Part shown: piece by piece, positions 7,810 to 15,491 of the stretch
Layout: every line of letters starts with the position of its first letter
How positions within the stretch are numbered: the stretch's first letter is position 1
Assembly: GCA_023511455.1 (NCBI GenBank)
Contig: JAIMBJ010000005.1
Span: 1 to 64,000 of the forward strand
Length of the DNA stretch: 64,000 nucleotides
Direction of reading: 5' to 3'
Source: Bacillota bacterium
GTDB lineage: Bacteria > Armatimonadota > HRBIN16
Program-made: the position numbers and the translations under genes
Notes under the pieces: model-generated
The model's input: only the letters and a program-made list of their open reading frames with translations
Databases searched by the model: none
What the model was told of the DNA's origin: nothing

Positions 7810-7852
7810 GAAGGTAGTGAATCGTGACAGCCACCAGGGTTGGCGGAACACG

Positions 7853-8620
7853 ATGCTTGAGGTTACCAATCTGTACAAATCCTTTCGGAGCGTGCGGGCG
7901 GTGAACGGACTGAGCCTGCACGTACAGGCAGGAGAGATCGTCGGTTTGCTGGGACCCAACGGCGCAGGGAAGACCACCACCCTGCGCTGTATCTGCGGCA
8001 TCCTGCAGCCCGATGCCGGACAAATCGTGATTGGCGGCTACGACCTCGCGCGACAGGAACGAGAGGCAAAGCAGCTGCTTGCCTTCATCCCTGAAGTGCC
8101 CGGTCCCTACGAATTGCTCACCGTGCGCGAGCATATCCAGTTCGTGGCGATGTGTTACGGCACGATGGATACCTTTCGCGCACGGATCGATGACCTGCTG
8201 CACCGCTTTGACCTGAAGGAGAAGGAACATGCGCTGGTTGCCACCCTCTCCAAAGGCATGAAGCAAAAGCTGGCGGTCGCCTGCGCGTTCGTGCATGACG
8301 CGAAGGTGTTTCTGTGTGACGAGCCGCTGATCGGCATTGACCCCAAAGGGCAACATGAACTGAAGAGTGAGTTGCAACGCCTGCGCGATGAAGGATGTGC
8401 GATTCTGGTCAGCACGCACCAGCTGGACACCGCGGAAAGGTTGTGCGACCGCGTGATTATCATGCAGGCGGGGCGCAAACTGGCGGAAGGCACTCTGGAC
8501 GAACTGCGGGCGCAGGCGCAAATGGCGGACAGCACGCTCGAGCAGGTATTTCTGCGCCTGACCGAGGAGGCGGAAGATGCAGGCACTGTGGTTTCTGACA
8601 TGGCGCCTTCTGGTCAATAG
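7853..8620 (+). CDS. ABC transporter ATP-binding protein
   Basis: 255 residues from the ATG at 7853. The upstream extension of the frame is repeat-derived and not part of the gene. Walker A is GPNGAGKTTT (about 38-47), the Q-loop region follows, the signature is the slightly divergent LSKGMKQKLAVA, Walker B is VFLCDEPL with the catalytic Glu intact, and the switch His is in STHQLD. This is the export-type ATPase class (CcmA/YxlF-like). It overlaps by 44 bases the 566-residue membrane protein that follows, so the two surely form one exporter. The substrate is unknown. Confidence 0.9.
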   Translation: MLEVTNLYKSFRSVRAVNGLSLHVQAGEIVGLLGPNGAGKTTTLRCICGILQPDAGQIVIGGYDLARQEREAKQLLAFIPEVPGPYELLTVREHIQFVAMCYGTMDTFRARIDDLLHRFDLKEKEHALVATLSKGMKQKLAVACAFVHDAKVFLCDEPLIGIDPKGQHELKSELQRLRDEGCAILVSTHQLDTAERLCDRVIIMQAGRKLAEGTLDELRAQAQMADSTLEQVFLRLTEEAEDAGTVVSDMAPSGQ

Positions 8621-10277
8621 TGTGCGCCGTACGTTCACCAACCCTCTGCGGGCAACCTTCGCCGTGCTCGTGATACTGTGGTTCGCGTTCACCATTGGCA
8701 GTAACCTGTTTTTCTCCCTGCGACACGCAAGCGTCACTACGACCCCTCTGCCTGCGGACTTGCGCCAGTTCCACACGGAGTATCTCATCGCGCTGCTCAT
8801 GGGGATACATCTGGTGATGCTGTGGCAGCCGTTGTTTCCTGTGACATTTCGCACGGTGCCTTTATTCACGCAGGCAGATGTTCACTTTGTTTTCCCTGCA
8901 CCACAGCGACGCCTGCTGGTGTTCCTTTTTTTGTTATTCACGCGCGGCTTGGTGAACAGTCTGATGGTGCTGCTGATCCTGCTCATCATGGCGGCAGCGA
9001 TAGGACACGACCTGCTGGCAAGCCTATTGACGGGCAGTGCTCCTTCTCGCGCTCGCCTGGCGTGGGTATATCCCAGTATGTATCTGCTGGCTTTCGTGGC
9101 TTTGCTGATGGCTGGCATTCTCATCGTGCTTCAGGAGGAACGCCAGCCAGGGTTTCATCGCCGTTTGAAGTGGATGTTCTGGGGACTGATGGGGGCGTTA
9201 GCGGCGGTTCTGGGCTGGCACGGCTACCGCGCGTGGCAGGGCGGCACTGACCCGCTGCACGAAGTGGTGTGGCATCTGCTGCATAACCCGACACTGGTGG
9301 TGCCCCTGTTTCCGGTGCGCGCACTGGCAGAGGCGGCACTTGCTTTCACCGAAGGCTGGACGCCTGCTGTAAGTCTGGGTTTTGTGCTGTGGGTAGGGGC
9401 ACTGGCGTGGGCAGTGGTGCTGTTGTGGCGCTACGAATACCTCCTTTACGATGTGGCGGCGCAGATAGCCACTCTATCGAGCCCCTTTGCCTTGCGACGG
9501 CAAAGCCCTGCCCAAGCTGCCTATGAAGCCTCTGTTGCCGCGGCGCAGAAGCGCAAACGGACTGTGCGCTGGCGACTGTTCGAACGCTGGGTGCCGCAGG
9601 GGGCGTGGGCACTGCTGTGGTGCCATAGCCTGCTGATGCTGCGCCTGTCAAACACACTGCAAATACCCGTAACCGTGTTCATCGGTTCGGTGGTGATGGC
9701 AACGGTTTTCATGCTACAAGCGCGAAGTCTCACGCCTTCCGAGCAACTGGGCTTCATGGTGGCTATCCAGTATATGTCCACCGTACTTCTGGTGCTCACC
9801 ACACAGAGCTGGTTAGTGAGCGTCATACGGCGTGCAGAGATGAACAAATCGTTGCCGTTTGCCGCGCGGGTGGTATTGTGGACGGAGGTGCTACCCCCCA
9901 CGCTGATGGTGTGGCTGTTGCAGATACTGTTGTGGGCGGTGTTCAGCTCTGTTTTACCGATGTATCTGCTCGCGCTTGGGTTACACATGCTCATCGCCAT
10001 GTCCTTCGTTCCGTTGCTATTTACGGTGATGCTCACGGTGTACCTGTGGTTTCCCGACCAGAGCGACTACACCCAACGGGTGTTGCTCGGCGTTTTGCTG
10101 TTCCCGGCAATGTTGCTGGCATCGACACCGGCGTTGGTCGCGCTGGGCATCGGTGCGTGGTCTGGGCTGCCGTTTTGGGTACAGACCATAGCCACGACAA
10201 TGTGCAACGTGAGCATATCGTGGTTGAGCATTCTTGTTGCCGCCCAGCAGTATGTGCACATCAACCCGGCAGAGTGA
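8577..10277 (+). CDS. Large ABC exporter permease
   Basis: 566 residues with about 12-14 hydrophobic segments spread along the whole length, and a cytoplasmic basic loop near 310-335 (AAQKRKRTVRW). The start ATG at 8577 has GAGGCGGAAG just upstream and lies within the ATPase gene, giving tight translational coupling. The architecture fits the putative ABC exporter family of double-length permeases that partner a single ATPase. I see no motif that reveals the substrate. The gene is followed by a hairpin terminator at 10347-10380. Confidence 0.75.
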   Translation: MQALWFLTWRLLVNSVRRTFTNPLRATFAVLVILWFAFTIGSNLFFSLRHASVTTTPLPADLRQFHTEYLIALLMGIHLVMLWQPLFPVTFRTVPLFTQADVHFVFPAPQRRLLVFLFLLFTRGLVNSLMVLLILLIMAAAIGHDLLASLLTGSAPSRARLAWVYPSMYLLAFVALLMAGILIVLQEERQPGFHRRLKWMFWGLMGALAAVLGWHGYRAWQGGTDPLHEVVWHLLHNPTLVVPLFPVRALAEAALAFTEGWTPAVSLGFVLWVGALAWAVVLLWRYEYLLYDVAAQIATLSSPFALRRQSPAQAAYEASVAAAQKRKRTVRWRLFERWVPQGAWALLWCHSLLMLRLSNTLQIPVTVFIGSVVMATVFMLQARSLTPSEQLGFMVAIQYMSTVLLVLTTQSWLVSVIRRAEMNKSLPFAARVVLWTEVLPPTLMVWLLQILLWAVFSSVLPMYLLALGLHMLIAMSFVPLLFTVMLTVYLWFPDQSDYTQRVLLGVLLFPAMLLASTPALVALGIGAWSGLPFWVQTIATTMCNVSISWLSILVAAQQYVHINPAE

Positions 10278-10346
10278 ATCGGTGGCAGTTGCGGGTTTGG
10301 GCATGCACCGACGTCGTTGACGGCAAACACACGGTGTAACGTGCTT

Positions 10347-10380
10347 ACAGGGCAGGCGTTGGTCCCGCCCTGTTGCTTTT
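10347..10380 (+). terminator. Hairpin terminator after the ABC exporter
   Basis: ACAGGGC (10347-10353) pairs with GCCCTGT (10367-10373) around a 13-base loop, followed by tgctttt. Confidence 0.5.
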
Positions 10381-10468
10381 GCAGGAGAAATATTGACTCG
10401 CCTCGAAATATCCAAAGCAGAGTACCACCACATACCCCACATACTTCTACTGGAGGGAGGCGAGTCGA

Positions 10469-11440
10469 ATGGAGTACGTGCGTTTAGGTCGTTCCGGTTT
10501 GCGTGTCAGTCGTCTGTGTCTGGGCACAATGAACTTTGGTCCCCACACCAGTGAAGAGGAAAGCCACGCCATCATGGACCGTGCGTTGGAGCTGGGCATT
10601 AACTTTTTCGATACCGCCAACGTGTACGGGTGGAAACTGGGCGAGGGAGTTACCGAAAAGATTATCGGTCGGTGGTTTGCCAAAGGCGGCGGGCGTCGGG
10701 AGAAGGTGGTCATCGCCACCAAAGTGTATAACCCGATGGGCAACTGGCCCAACGAATCGCGCCTGTCCATCCTGCACATCAAACGCGCCTGCGAGGATAG
10801 CCTGCGTCGTTTGCAGACCGATTACATCGACCTGTATCAGATGCACCACATAGACCGCGACTGTCCGTGGGAGGAGGTCTGGCAGGCGATGGAGCAGCTG
10901 TACCGCGAGGGCAAAATCCTCTATGTAGGCAGCAGCAATTTCGCCGGATGGCACATCACGCAGGCGCAGGAGATAGCCAAACAGCGCCACTTCATGGGGC
11001 TGGTCTCGGAGCAGAGCCTGTACAATCTCACCTCGCGCATGATCGAGCTGGAGGTCATTCCTGCGTGCCAGGCGTATGGCATCGGCATCATCCCCTGGAG
11101 CCCGCTGGCTGGCGGACTGCTGGGCGGCGTGCTGCAGGGGGTGCAAGAGGGACGGCGCGCTTCCGAAGGGATGCAGAAGCGCATTGAGCAGATGCGCGAC
11201 AAACTGGAGGCTTGGGAGAACCTGTGCAGGGAGCTGGGCGAGTCGCCCGCAAACGTCGCTCTGGCGTGGCTGTTGCACCAGCCTGCCGTTACCGCGCCGA
11301 TTATCGGTCCTCGCACCATGCAGCAGCTGGACGAGACCATGCGTTGTCTGGAAATCAAACTCAGCGAGGAAGTGCTGAAGAAGCTGGATGAAATCTTCCC
11401 CGGTCCGGGCGGTCCTGCACCGGAGGCGTATGCGTGGTAG
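10469..11440 (+). CDS. Aldo/keto reductase
   Basis: 323 residues, the normal size for a cytoplasmic NADPH-dependent (alpha/beta)8-barrel reductase. It shows the family signature LGTMNFGPHT near residue 20, the catalytic tetrad in FFDTANVYG (Asp and Tyr), VIATKV (Lys) and YQMHHID (His), and the NADP-binding loop IIPWSPLAGGLL. It resembles the AKR11/YajO-type subgroup acting on diverse aldehydes and sugars; the substrate cannot be read from sequence. The start has GGAGGGAGG upstream. It stands alone between the exporter pair and the convergent hydrogenase module. Confidence 0.9.
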   Translation: MEYVRLGRSGLRVSRLCLGTMNFGPHTSEEESHAIMDRALELGINFFDTANVYGWKLGEGVTEKIIGRWFAKGGGRREKVVIATKVYNPMGNWPNESRLSILHIKRACEDSLRRLQTDYIDLYQMHHIDRDCPWEEVWQAMEQLYREGKILYVGSSNFAGWHITQAQEIAKQRHFMGLVSEQSLYNLTSRMIELEVIPACQAYGIGIIPWSPLAGGLLGGVLQGVQEGRRASEGMQKRIEQMRDKLEAWENLCRELGESPANVALAWLLHQPAVTAPIIGPRTMQQLDETMRCLEIKLSEEVLKKLDEIFPGPGGPAPEAYAW

Positions 11441-11479
11441 AAAACCATCCCCCGCAGGCGACCGCCTGCGGGGGGCGCT

Positions 11480-11839
11480 TTACAGCTGGTCTTCCTCTTT
11501 CACTTCTACCGGAGCGCGATAATACTCCTCGGGCTTCGTGTAGGCGGGTGAGTGGTACTGCGGGATTATCTGCGCACAACCGCGCCGACAACCATCCACA
11601 CACGCTCCACAGACGATGCACCGGAAGGGTTCAAAAACCAGTTCACGCTCGGCGCGGTTCACCCGGATGGCGTCGGCAGGGCAGCGCAGGGCACAGGCTC
11701 CGCAGAAGATACATCGGCTGATGTCGAAAATGATTCTTCCACGCGCCCGCACAAAGGCTTCGCGTCGCTTATAAGGATGCGGTCGGGTCGCCGGTTTGGA
11801 GAGCAGGTTACCCACCACAGTTGGTAGCATCTTCGGCAT
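11480..11839 (-). CDS. Hydrogenase-module polyferredoxin, EchF/NuoI-like
   Basis: 119 residues with two [4Fe-4S] motifs, CIFCGACALRCP and CIVCGACVDGC, near residues 43-54 and 74-85. In group 4 hydrogenases and complex I this subunit carries electrons between the soluble donor or acceptor and the small subunit. It is the last gene of the four-gene module, 13 bases after the large subunit, and converges on the aldo/keto reductase. The short N-terminal extension (LPTVVGNLLSKPATRPHPYK) resembles the NuoI region that contacts the rest of the complex. Confidence 0.85.
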   Translation of the reverse strand: MPKMLPTVVGNLLSKPATRPHPYKRREAFVRARGRIIFDISRCIFCGACALRCPADAIRVNRAERELVFEPFRCIVCGACVDGCRRGCAQIIPQYHSPAYTKPEEYYRAPVEVKEEDQL

Positions 11840-11852
11840 GGCTGTTCTCCTC

Positions 11853-12932
11853 TCAACGCTCCGTGCAGCTGATGCACGGGTCGATGGACAGAGTAATCAC
11901 GGGTACGTCGGCAAACTCCGCGCCAGGCAACATCTGCAGCAAGGCTGGCACATTGGCGAGTGTGGGTGTGCGCACGCGCATTCGCTCCAGGTTTTTGGTA
12001 CCGTTGCCCACCACGAAGTACATCAGCTCGCCGCGCGGCGCTTCCACGCGCGCAATGGCTTTCCCGTTGGGGTTGCCACGTGGCTTGGTCTGGATGTCAC
12101 CCTCTGGCAGGCGTTGCAGTGCCTGGCGGATCAGGTCAATGGTCTGGAAACACTCTCGCGCCCTGACCACCGCGCGGGCATAGCTGTCGCCCGCCTGTTC
12201 CACCACAGGCTGGAAGTTCAGTTCGCCATAGGCGGCATAGCCTGTCATGCGCACATCCTGCGCCACACCGCTGGCTCGCAGGGTGGGACCGACAGCGCCA
12301 AGGCGCAGAGCCTGCTCGGCAGTCAACACGCCTTTGCCGACGGTGCGCTTCTTGACGGTATAGTCCTCCAGTATCACGGGCAGGATGGCGTTTAGCTGCC
12401 TCTCGCATTCGGCAAGGGTGTTCAGCGTTTCTTCTATCTGCTCATCGGTCATATCCCGGCGCACACCGCCCAGAGTGTTGACAGAGATAATCACCCGGTT
12501 ACCTGCGGTCTTTTCCAGCACGTCCATGACCATCTCGCGGATACGCCAGATTTGCATGAACAGGCTCTCGAAGCCGAAGGCATCCGCCAGCAACCCCAGC
12601 CACAGCAGGTGGCTGTGCAGGCGATGCAGTTCCGTCCACACCACGCGCAGGTAGTTGGCACGTGGCGGCGGTTCGATGCCCAGCAGTTTCTCCACCGCCA
12701 GGCAGTAAGCCAGTCCGTGTGTGGCGCTGCAGATACCGCAGATGCGCTCGACCAGATACACGTTCAGCGGGTAGTCGTTTTTCTCGCCTGCCTTCTCAAT
12801 GCCTCGATGGATGTATCCCAGTGCGGGCAGTACCTGCCCAATGCTCTCATCCTCCAGGGTGATGCGCAGCTGTATCGCCTCGGGCAGGACGGGGTGCTGG
12901 GGACCAAAGGGCAAAACGGTTTTAACTGCCAT
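11853..12932 (-). CDS. Group 4-type [NiFe]-hydrogenase large subunit, EchE-like
   Basis: 359 residues from the ATG at 12932 (GAGGAGG upstream; it overlaps the preceding gene by 11 bases). Both nickel-binding cysteine pairs are present: RICGIC (C65, C68) and DPCISC (C353, C356). A true hydrogenase active site is therefore possible, unlike NuoD, which lacks them. The protein ends three residues after the last cysteine (TER), so no C-terminal peptide remains for a maturation protease to remove, a state known for CooH-type subunits. Homology to NuoD/EchE runs throughout. The maturation (hyp) genes are not in the window. Confidence 0.88.
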   Translation of the reverse strand: MAVKTVLPFGPQHPVLPEAIQLRITLEDESIGQVLPALGYIHRGIEKAGEKNDYPLNVYLVERICGICSATHGLAYCLAVEKLLGIEPPPRANYLRVVWTELHRLHSHLLWLGLLADAFGFESLFMQIWRIREMVMDVLEKTAGNRVIISVNTLGGVRRDMTDEQIEETLNTLAECERQLNAILPVILEDYTVKKRTVGKGVLTAEQALRLGAVGPTLRASGVAQDVRMTGYAAYGELNFQPVVEQAGDSYARAVVRARECFQTIDLIRQALQRLPEGDIQTKPRGNPNGKAIARVEAPRGELMYFVVGNGTKNLERMRVRTPTLANVPALLQMLPGAEFADVPVITLSIDPCISCTER

Positions 12933-13335
12933 CGCCGTTCCTCCTCTCAGATGCTTCTCTCTTGCGCATGGGAGGCGCAGGCACCTCTTCGGACACCAGC
13001 ATCCTGCCCTGATAGTCCACGTTGAGCCCATCCACGCGCAACCCAAACAGGTCCTTCATCTCGTTTTCCGCGACGAAGGCACAAAAGTAGACTGGCGTGA
13101 TGCTGGGCAACGTCTCGTTCTTGTCGATGGTAACCAGCAGGTGGGTCAACTCCAGATGGTGGTCGAAGTGGTAATACACTTCGAATTGCTCGCCGTTATC
13201 GATGCAGGTGGTGGTGATGAAACGCATGCCCTGCGCGGCGAGTTCTTGCACGCGCTGCAGGAGATGCTGCTTCTCCACCACCTGTACGTTCTCGATATCG
13301 GGCAGCTCCCGATGTTGTACATGCGCCTCGCCCAT
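12922..13335 (-). CDS. Hydrogenase-module subunit, NuoC/EchD-like
   Basis: 137 residues from the ATG at 13335, with GAGGAGAG upstream. It matches the 30-kDa complex I subunit family in the region FEVYYHFDHHLELTHLLVT and ENEMKDLFGLRVDG, where the ends of NuoC are conserved (ErE..DlfGi). It supports assembly of the small and large subunits and carries no cofactor. It lies between the small and large subunit genes, with 8-base spacing and an 11-base overlap respectively, which is the Ech order C-D-E-F. Confidence 0.8.
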   Translation of the reverse strand: MGEAHVQHRELPDIENVQVVEKQHLLQRVQELAAQGMRFITTTCIDNGEQFEVYYHFDHHLELTHLLVTIDKNETLPSITPVYFCAFVAENEMKDLFGLRVDGLNVDYQGRMLVSEEVPAPPMRKREASERRNGDGS

Positions 13336-13343
13336 CGCTCTCC

Positions 13344-13787
13344 TCACTTTCCACGTTTCAGCGGCGTGTGCTCGGACATGCGCTCCACCGCCATCAGCAC
13401 GCCTTCGATAATCGCTTCGGGCTTGGCAGCACACCCAGGAACATAAACATCGACAGGTATCACCTTGTCCACCCCACCGAGGCAGTTATAGCAGTCGCGG
13501 AACACGCCGCCGGAGCAGGCGCACGTGCCCACAGCCACGACCGCCTTCGGAGAGGGCATCTGCTCGTACAGGTTGCGCAGGACTCTGGCTCCCCGATGGG
13601 TTACGGGCCCTGTGACCAGAAGCACATCCGCATGTTTGGGGTTCCCAACGTTCACAATGCCGAATCGCTCGAGGTCATACATTGGGGTCAAGCAGGAGAG
13701 GATTTCTATATCGCACCCGTTGCAGCTGCCGGAGTTGTAGTGCAGCACCCACGGGGATTTCATTCGCGCCTTGTCTATCAGTCTCAT
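13344..13787 (-). CDS. Group 4 hydrogenase small subunit, NuoB/EchC-like
   Basis: 147 residues. It has the proximal [4Fe-4S] ligand set of this family: SGSCNGCDIE near residue 20, GTCACSGG near 90 and VPGCAAKPEAI near 120. The conserved TGPVTHRG loop is present. It would pass electrons from the ferredoxin-like subunit to the NiFe site. It is the first gene of the module and is divergent from the transhydrogenase operon across about 220 bases. The genes encoding the membrane subunits (NuoL/NuoH-like, EchA/EchB) are not adjacent on either side. Confidence 0.88.
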   Translation of the reverse strand: MRLIDKARMKSPWVLHYNSGSCNGCDIEILSCLTPMYDLERFGIVNVGNPKHADVLLVTGPVTHRGARVLRNLYEQMPSPKAVVAVGTCACSGGVFRDCYNCLGGVDKVIPVDVYVPGCAAKPEAIIEGVLMAVERMSEHTPLKRGK

Positions 13788-13958
13788 GTTGGGTTGCCTC
13801 GGTTTCTACTCGCGCCCTTCAGCGAGAGAACTGAACGAACTTATTTTATTTATCGTATGTAATATACCATGTTTTACGAGAAAAAACAAGGGTGGAAAGT
13901 GTTTTCTGTAAGAAATTCACGGTGTCGGTATTGTGCAGGCAGGTATAAGGCTTTCCTT

Positions 13959-13988
13959 TTGAGTAAAGATATACAGGATATCTATTCT
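13959..13988 (+). promoter_or_regulatory. Candidate promoter of the transhydrogenase operon
   Basis: TTGAGT (13959-13964), an 18-base spacer and TATTCT (13983-13988) give a predicted start near 13995, just ahead of the ATG at 14010. The gap to the hydrogenase module is AT-rich (for example ttattttatttatcg near 13840) and probably also holds the opposing promoter, which I cannot place exactly. Confidence 0.4.
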
Positions 13989-14009
13989 ATAAACACAGGT
14001 TACGGCAAG

Positions 14010-15167
14010 ATGCGCATCGGGGTAACACAGGAGACCTTTTCGGGCGAAACGCGAGTGGCGCTGGTGCCTGCCTCCGTGGCTGCGCTGAAGAAGGCAAAGG
14101 CAGAGGTGCTGGTGCAGGCGGGGGCAGGCAAAGGGGCGGGATTTTCCGACATGGACTATGCCGAGGCTGGGGCAAGCGTCCTGCCCACACGTGAGGAGGT
14201 GATTGCTGGCGCGGACATCGTGCTGCAGGTGCGCGCGCTGGGTGCAAACCCCGACGGCTGGAAGGCAGACCTGGCTCTGGCGCGGGAGGGACAGGTGTGG
14301 ATTGCCATGATGGACCCTCTCTGGGCGCCTGAACCGGTCGCCGAAGCCGCTCAGAAGGGCATCATCGCCTTCGCACTGGAGCTGGTTCCGCGCATCACAC
14401 GTGCCCAGCCGATGGACGTGCTCTCCTCACAATCCAATCTGGCTGGCTACAAGGCGGTGTTGCTGGCTGCCACAGCCCTGCCCAAAATCTTCCCCATGAT
14501 GATGACTGCGGCAGGAACGATTACCCCTGCTCGCGTGTTTGTCATTGGAGCCGGGGTGGCAGGGTTGCAGGCGATAGCCACTGCGCGGCGGCTGGGCGCG
14601 GTGGTGAGCGCATACGATGTGCGTCCCGCCGTGCGCGAACAGGTGGAGAGCCTTGGCGCACGATTTGTAGAGCTGCCGCTCGAGGTGCAGGACGCGCAGG
14701 ATGCGGGCGGGTACGCCAAAGCACTGGGCGAGGATTTCTACCGCCGGCAGGCGGAGATGATGAAAGGCGTGCTGCCCGAAAACGACGTGGTGATTACCAC
14801 GGCGGCGGTACCCGGTCAACGTGCCCCTGTGCTTATCACCCGTGAGATGGTAGAGCGAATGCGCCCCGGCTCGGTGATTGTGGACCTTGCCGCCGAGCGC
14901 GGAGGCAACTGCGAGCTGACTCAATCCGGGCAAACGGTGGTGCACCACGGGGTCACTATCATCGGTCCCGCCAATCTGCCTGCCACCATGCCCTATCATG
15001 CCAGTCAGCTCTACGCCAAGAACATCAGCAGCTTCACCCTGAACTTGCTCAAAGACGGGGAGCTGACGCTGGACGTGGAGGACCAGATTATCCACGATAC
15101 GTTGTTAACGCGAGACGGGCAGGTCGTTCATCCGCGCATTCGCGAAAAGCTGGGTTTGAGCGGGTAA
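14010..15167 (+). CDS. pntAA: NAD(P) transhydrogenase subunit alpha part 1
   Basis: 385 residues from MRIGVTQETFSGETRVALVP at 14010; the earlier open frame lacks similarity. It forms the soluble NAD(H)-binding domain I of proton-translocating transhydrogenase, which moves hydride between NADH and NADP using the proton gradient. The nucleotide-binding core is VFVIGAGVAGLQAIATARRL near residue 175, followed by YDVRPAVREQVESLGA. The enzyme is split into three polypeptides as in Rhodospirillum rubrum. The next subunit starts 12 bases after the stop. Confidence 0.95.
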   Translation: MRIGVTQETFSGETRVALVPASVAALKKAKAEVLVQAGAGKGAGFSDMDYAEAGASVLPTREEVIAGADIVLQVRALGANPDGWKADLALAREGQVWIAMMDPLWAPEPVAEAAQKGIIAFALELVPRITRAQPMDVLSSQSNLAGYKAVLLAATALPKIFPMMMTAAGTITPARVFVIGAGVAGLQAIATARRLGAVVSAYDVRPAVREQVESLGARFVELPLEVQDAQDAGGYAKALGEDFYRRQAEMMKGVLPENDVVITTAAVPGQRAPVLITREMVERMRPGSVIVDLAAERGGNCELTQSGQTVVHHGVTIIGPANLPATMPYHASQLYAKNISSFTLNLLKDGELTLDVEDQIIHDTLLTRDGQVVHPRIREKLGLSG

Positions 15168-15179
15168 GGAGGCAACAAG

Positions 15180-15491
15180 ATGGGCATTGAGGATATTCTG
15201 AGCTACCTGTTCGTGTTTGTTCTGGCGACCTTCATCGGCTTTGAGGTGATACGTCGCGTGTCGCCACTGTTGCATACCCCTTTGATGTCGCTCACCAACG
15301 CCATTTCCGCTATCAGTCTGGTGGGCGCGTTGCTGGTGCTGGGGGCGGAGCATGACACGCTGTCGATGGTGCTGGCGGGCGTGGCGGTCACCGCTGCGGC
15401 GGTGAACGTGGTGAGCGGCTTTCTCATCACCGACCGCATGTTGAAGATGTTCAAGCGACGCGAGCCTGAAGATCGGGGGAGGTCGTCATGA
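15180..15491 (+). CDS. pntAB: NAD(P) transhydrogenase subunit alpha part 2
   Basis: 103 residues with three hydrophobic helices, the small membrane subunit (domain II, N-terminal part). The signature VIRRVSPLLHTPLMSLTNAI is diagnostic: HTPLMS is nearly invariant in PntAB. GGAGG lies six bases before the ATG. The stop overlaps the pntB start by four bases. Confidence 0.95.
   Translation: MGIEDILSYLFVFVLATFIGFEVIRRVSPLLHTPLMSLTNAISAISLVGALLVLGAEHDTLSMVLAGVAVTAAAVNVVSGFLITDRMLKMFKRREPEDRGRSS

Noticed and set aside
7739-7852. N-terminal extension of the ABC ATPase (MEGEPPGEP...)
   Set aside because: It is the translated interspersed repeat, not conserved protein; the ATG at 7853 fits the family.
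7601-8869. 422-codon minus-strand frame opposite the ABC ATPase
   Set aside because: The plus-strand frame has complete Walker motifs; the antisense product has no recognisable domain.
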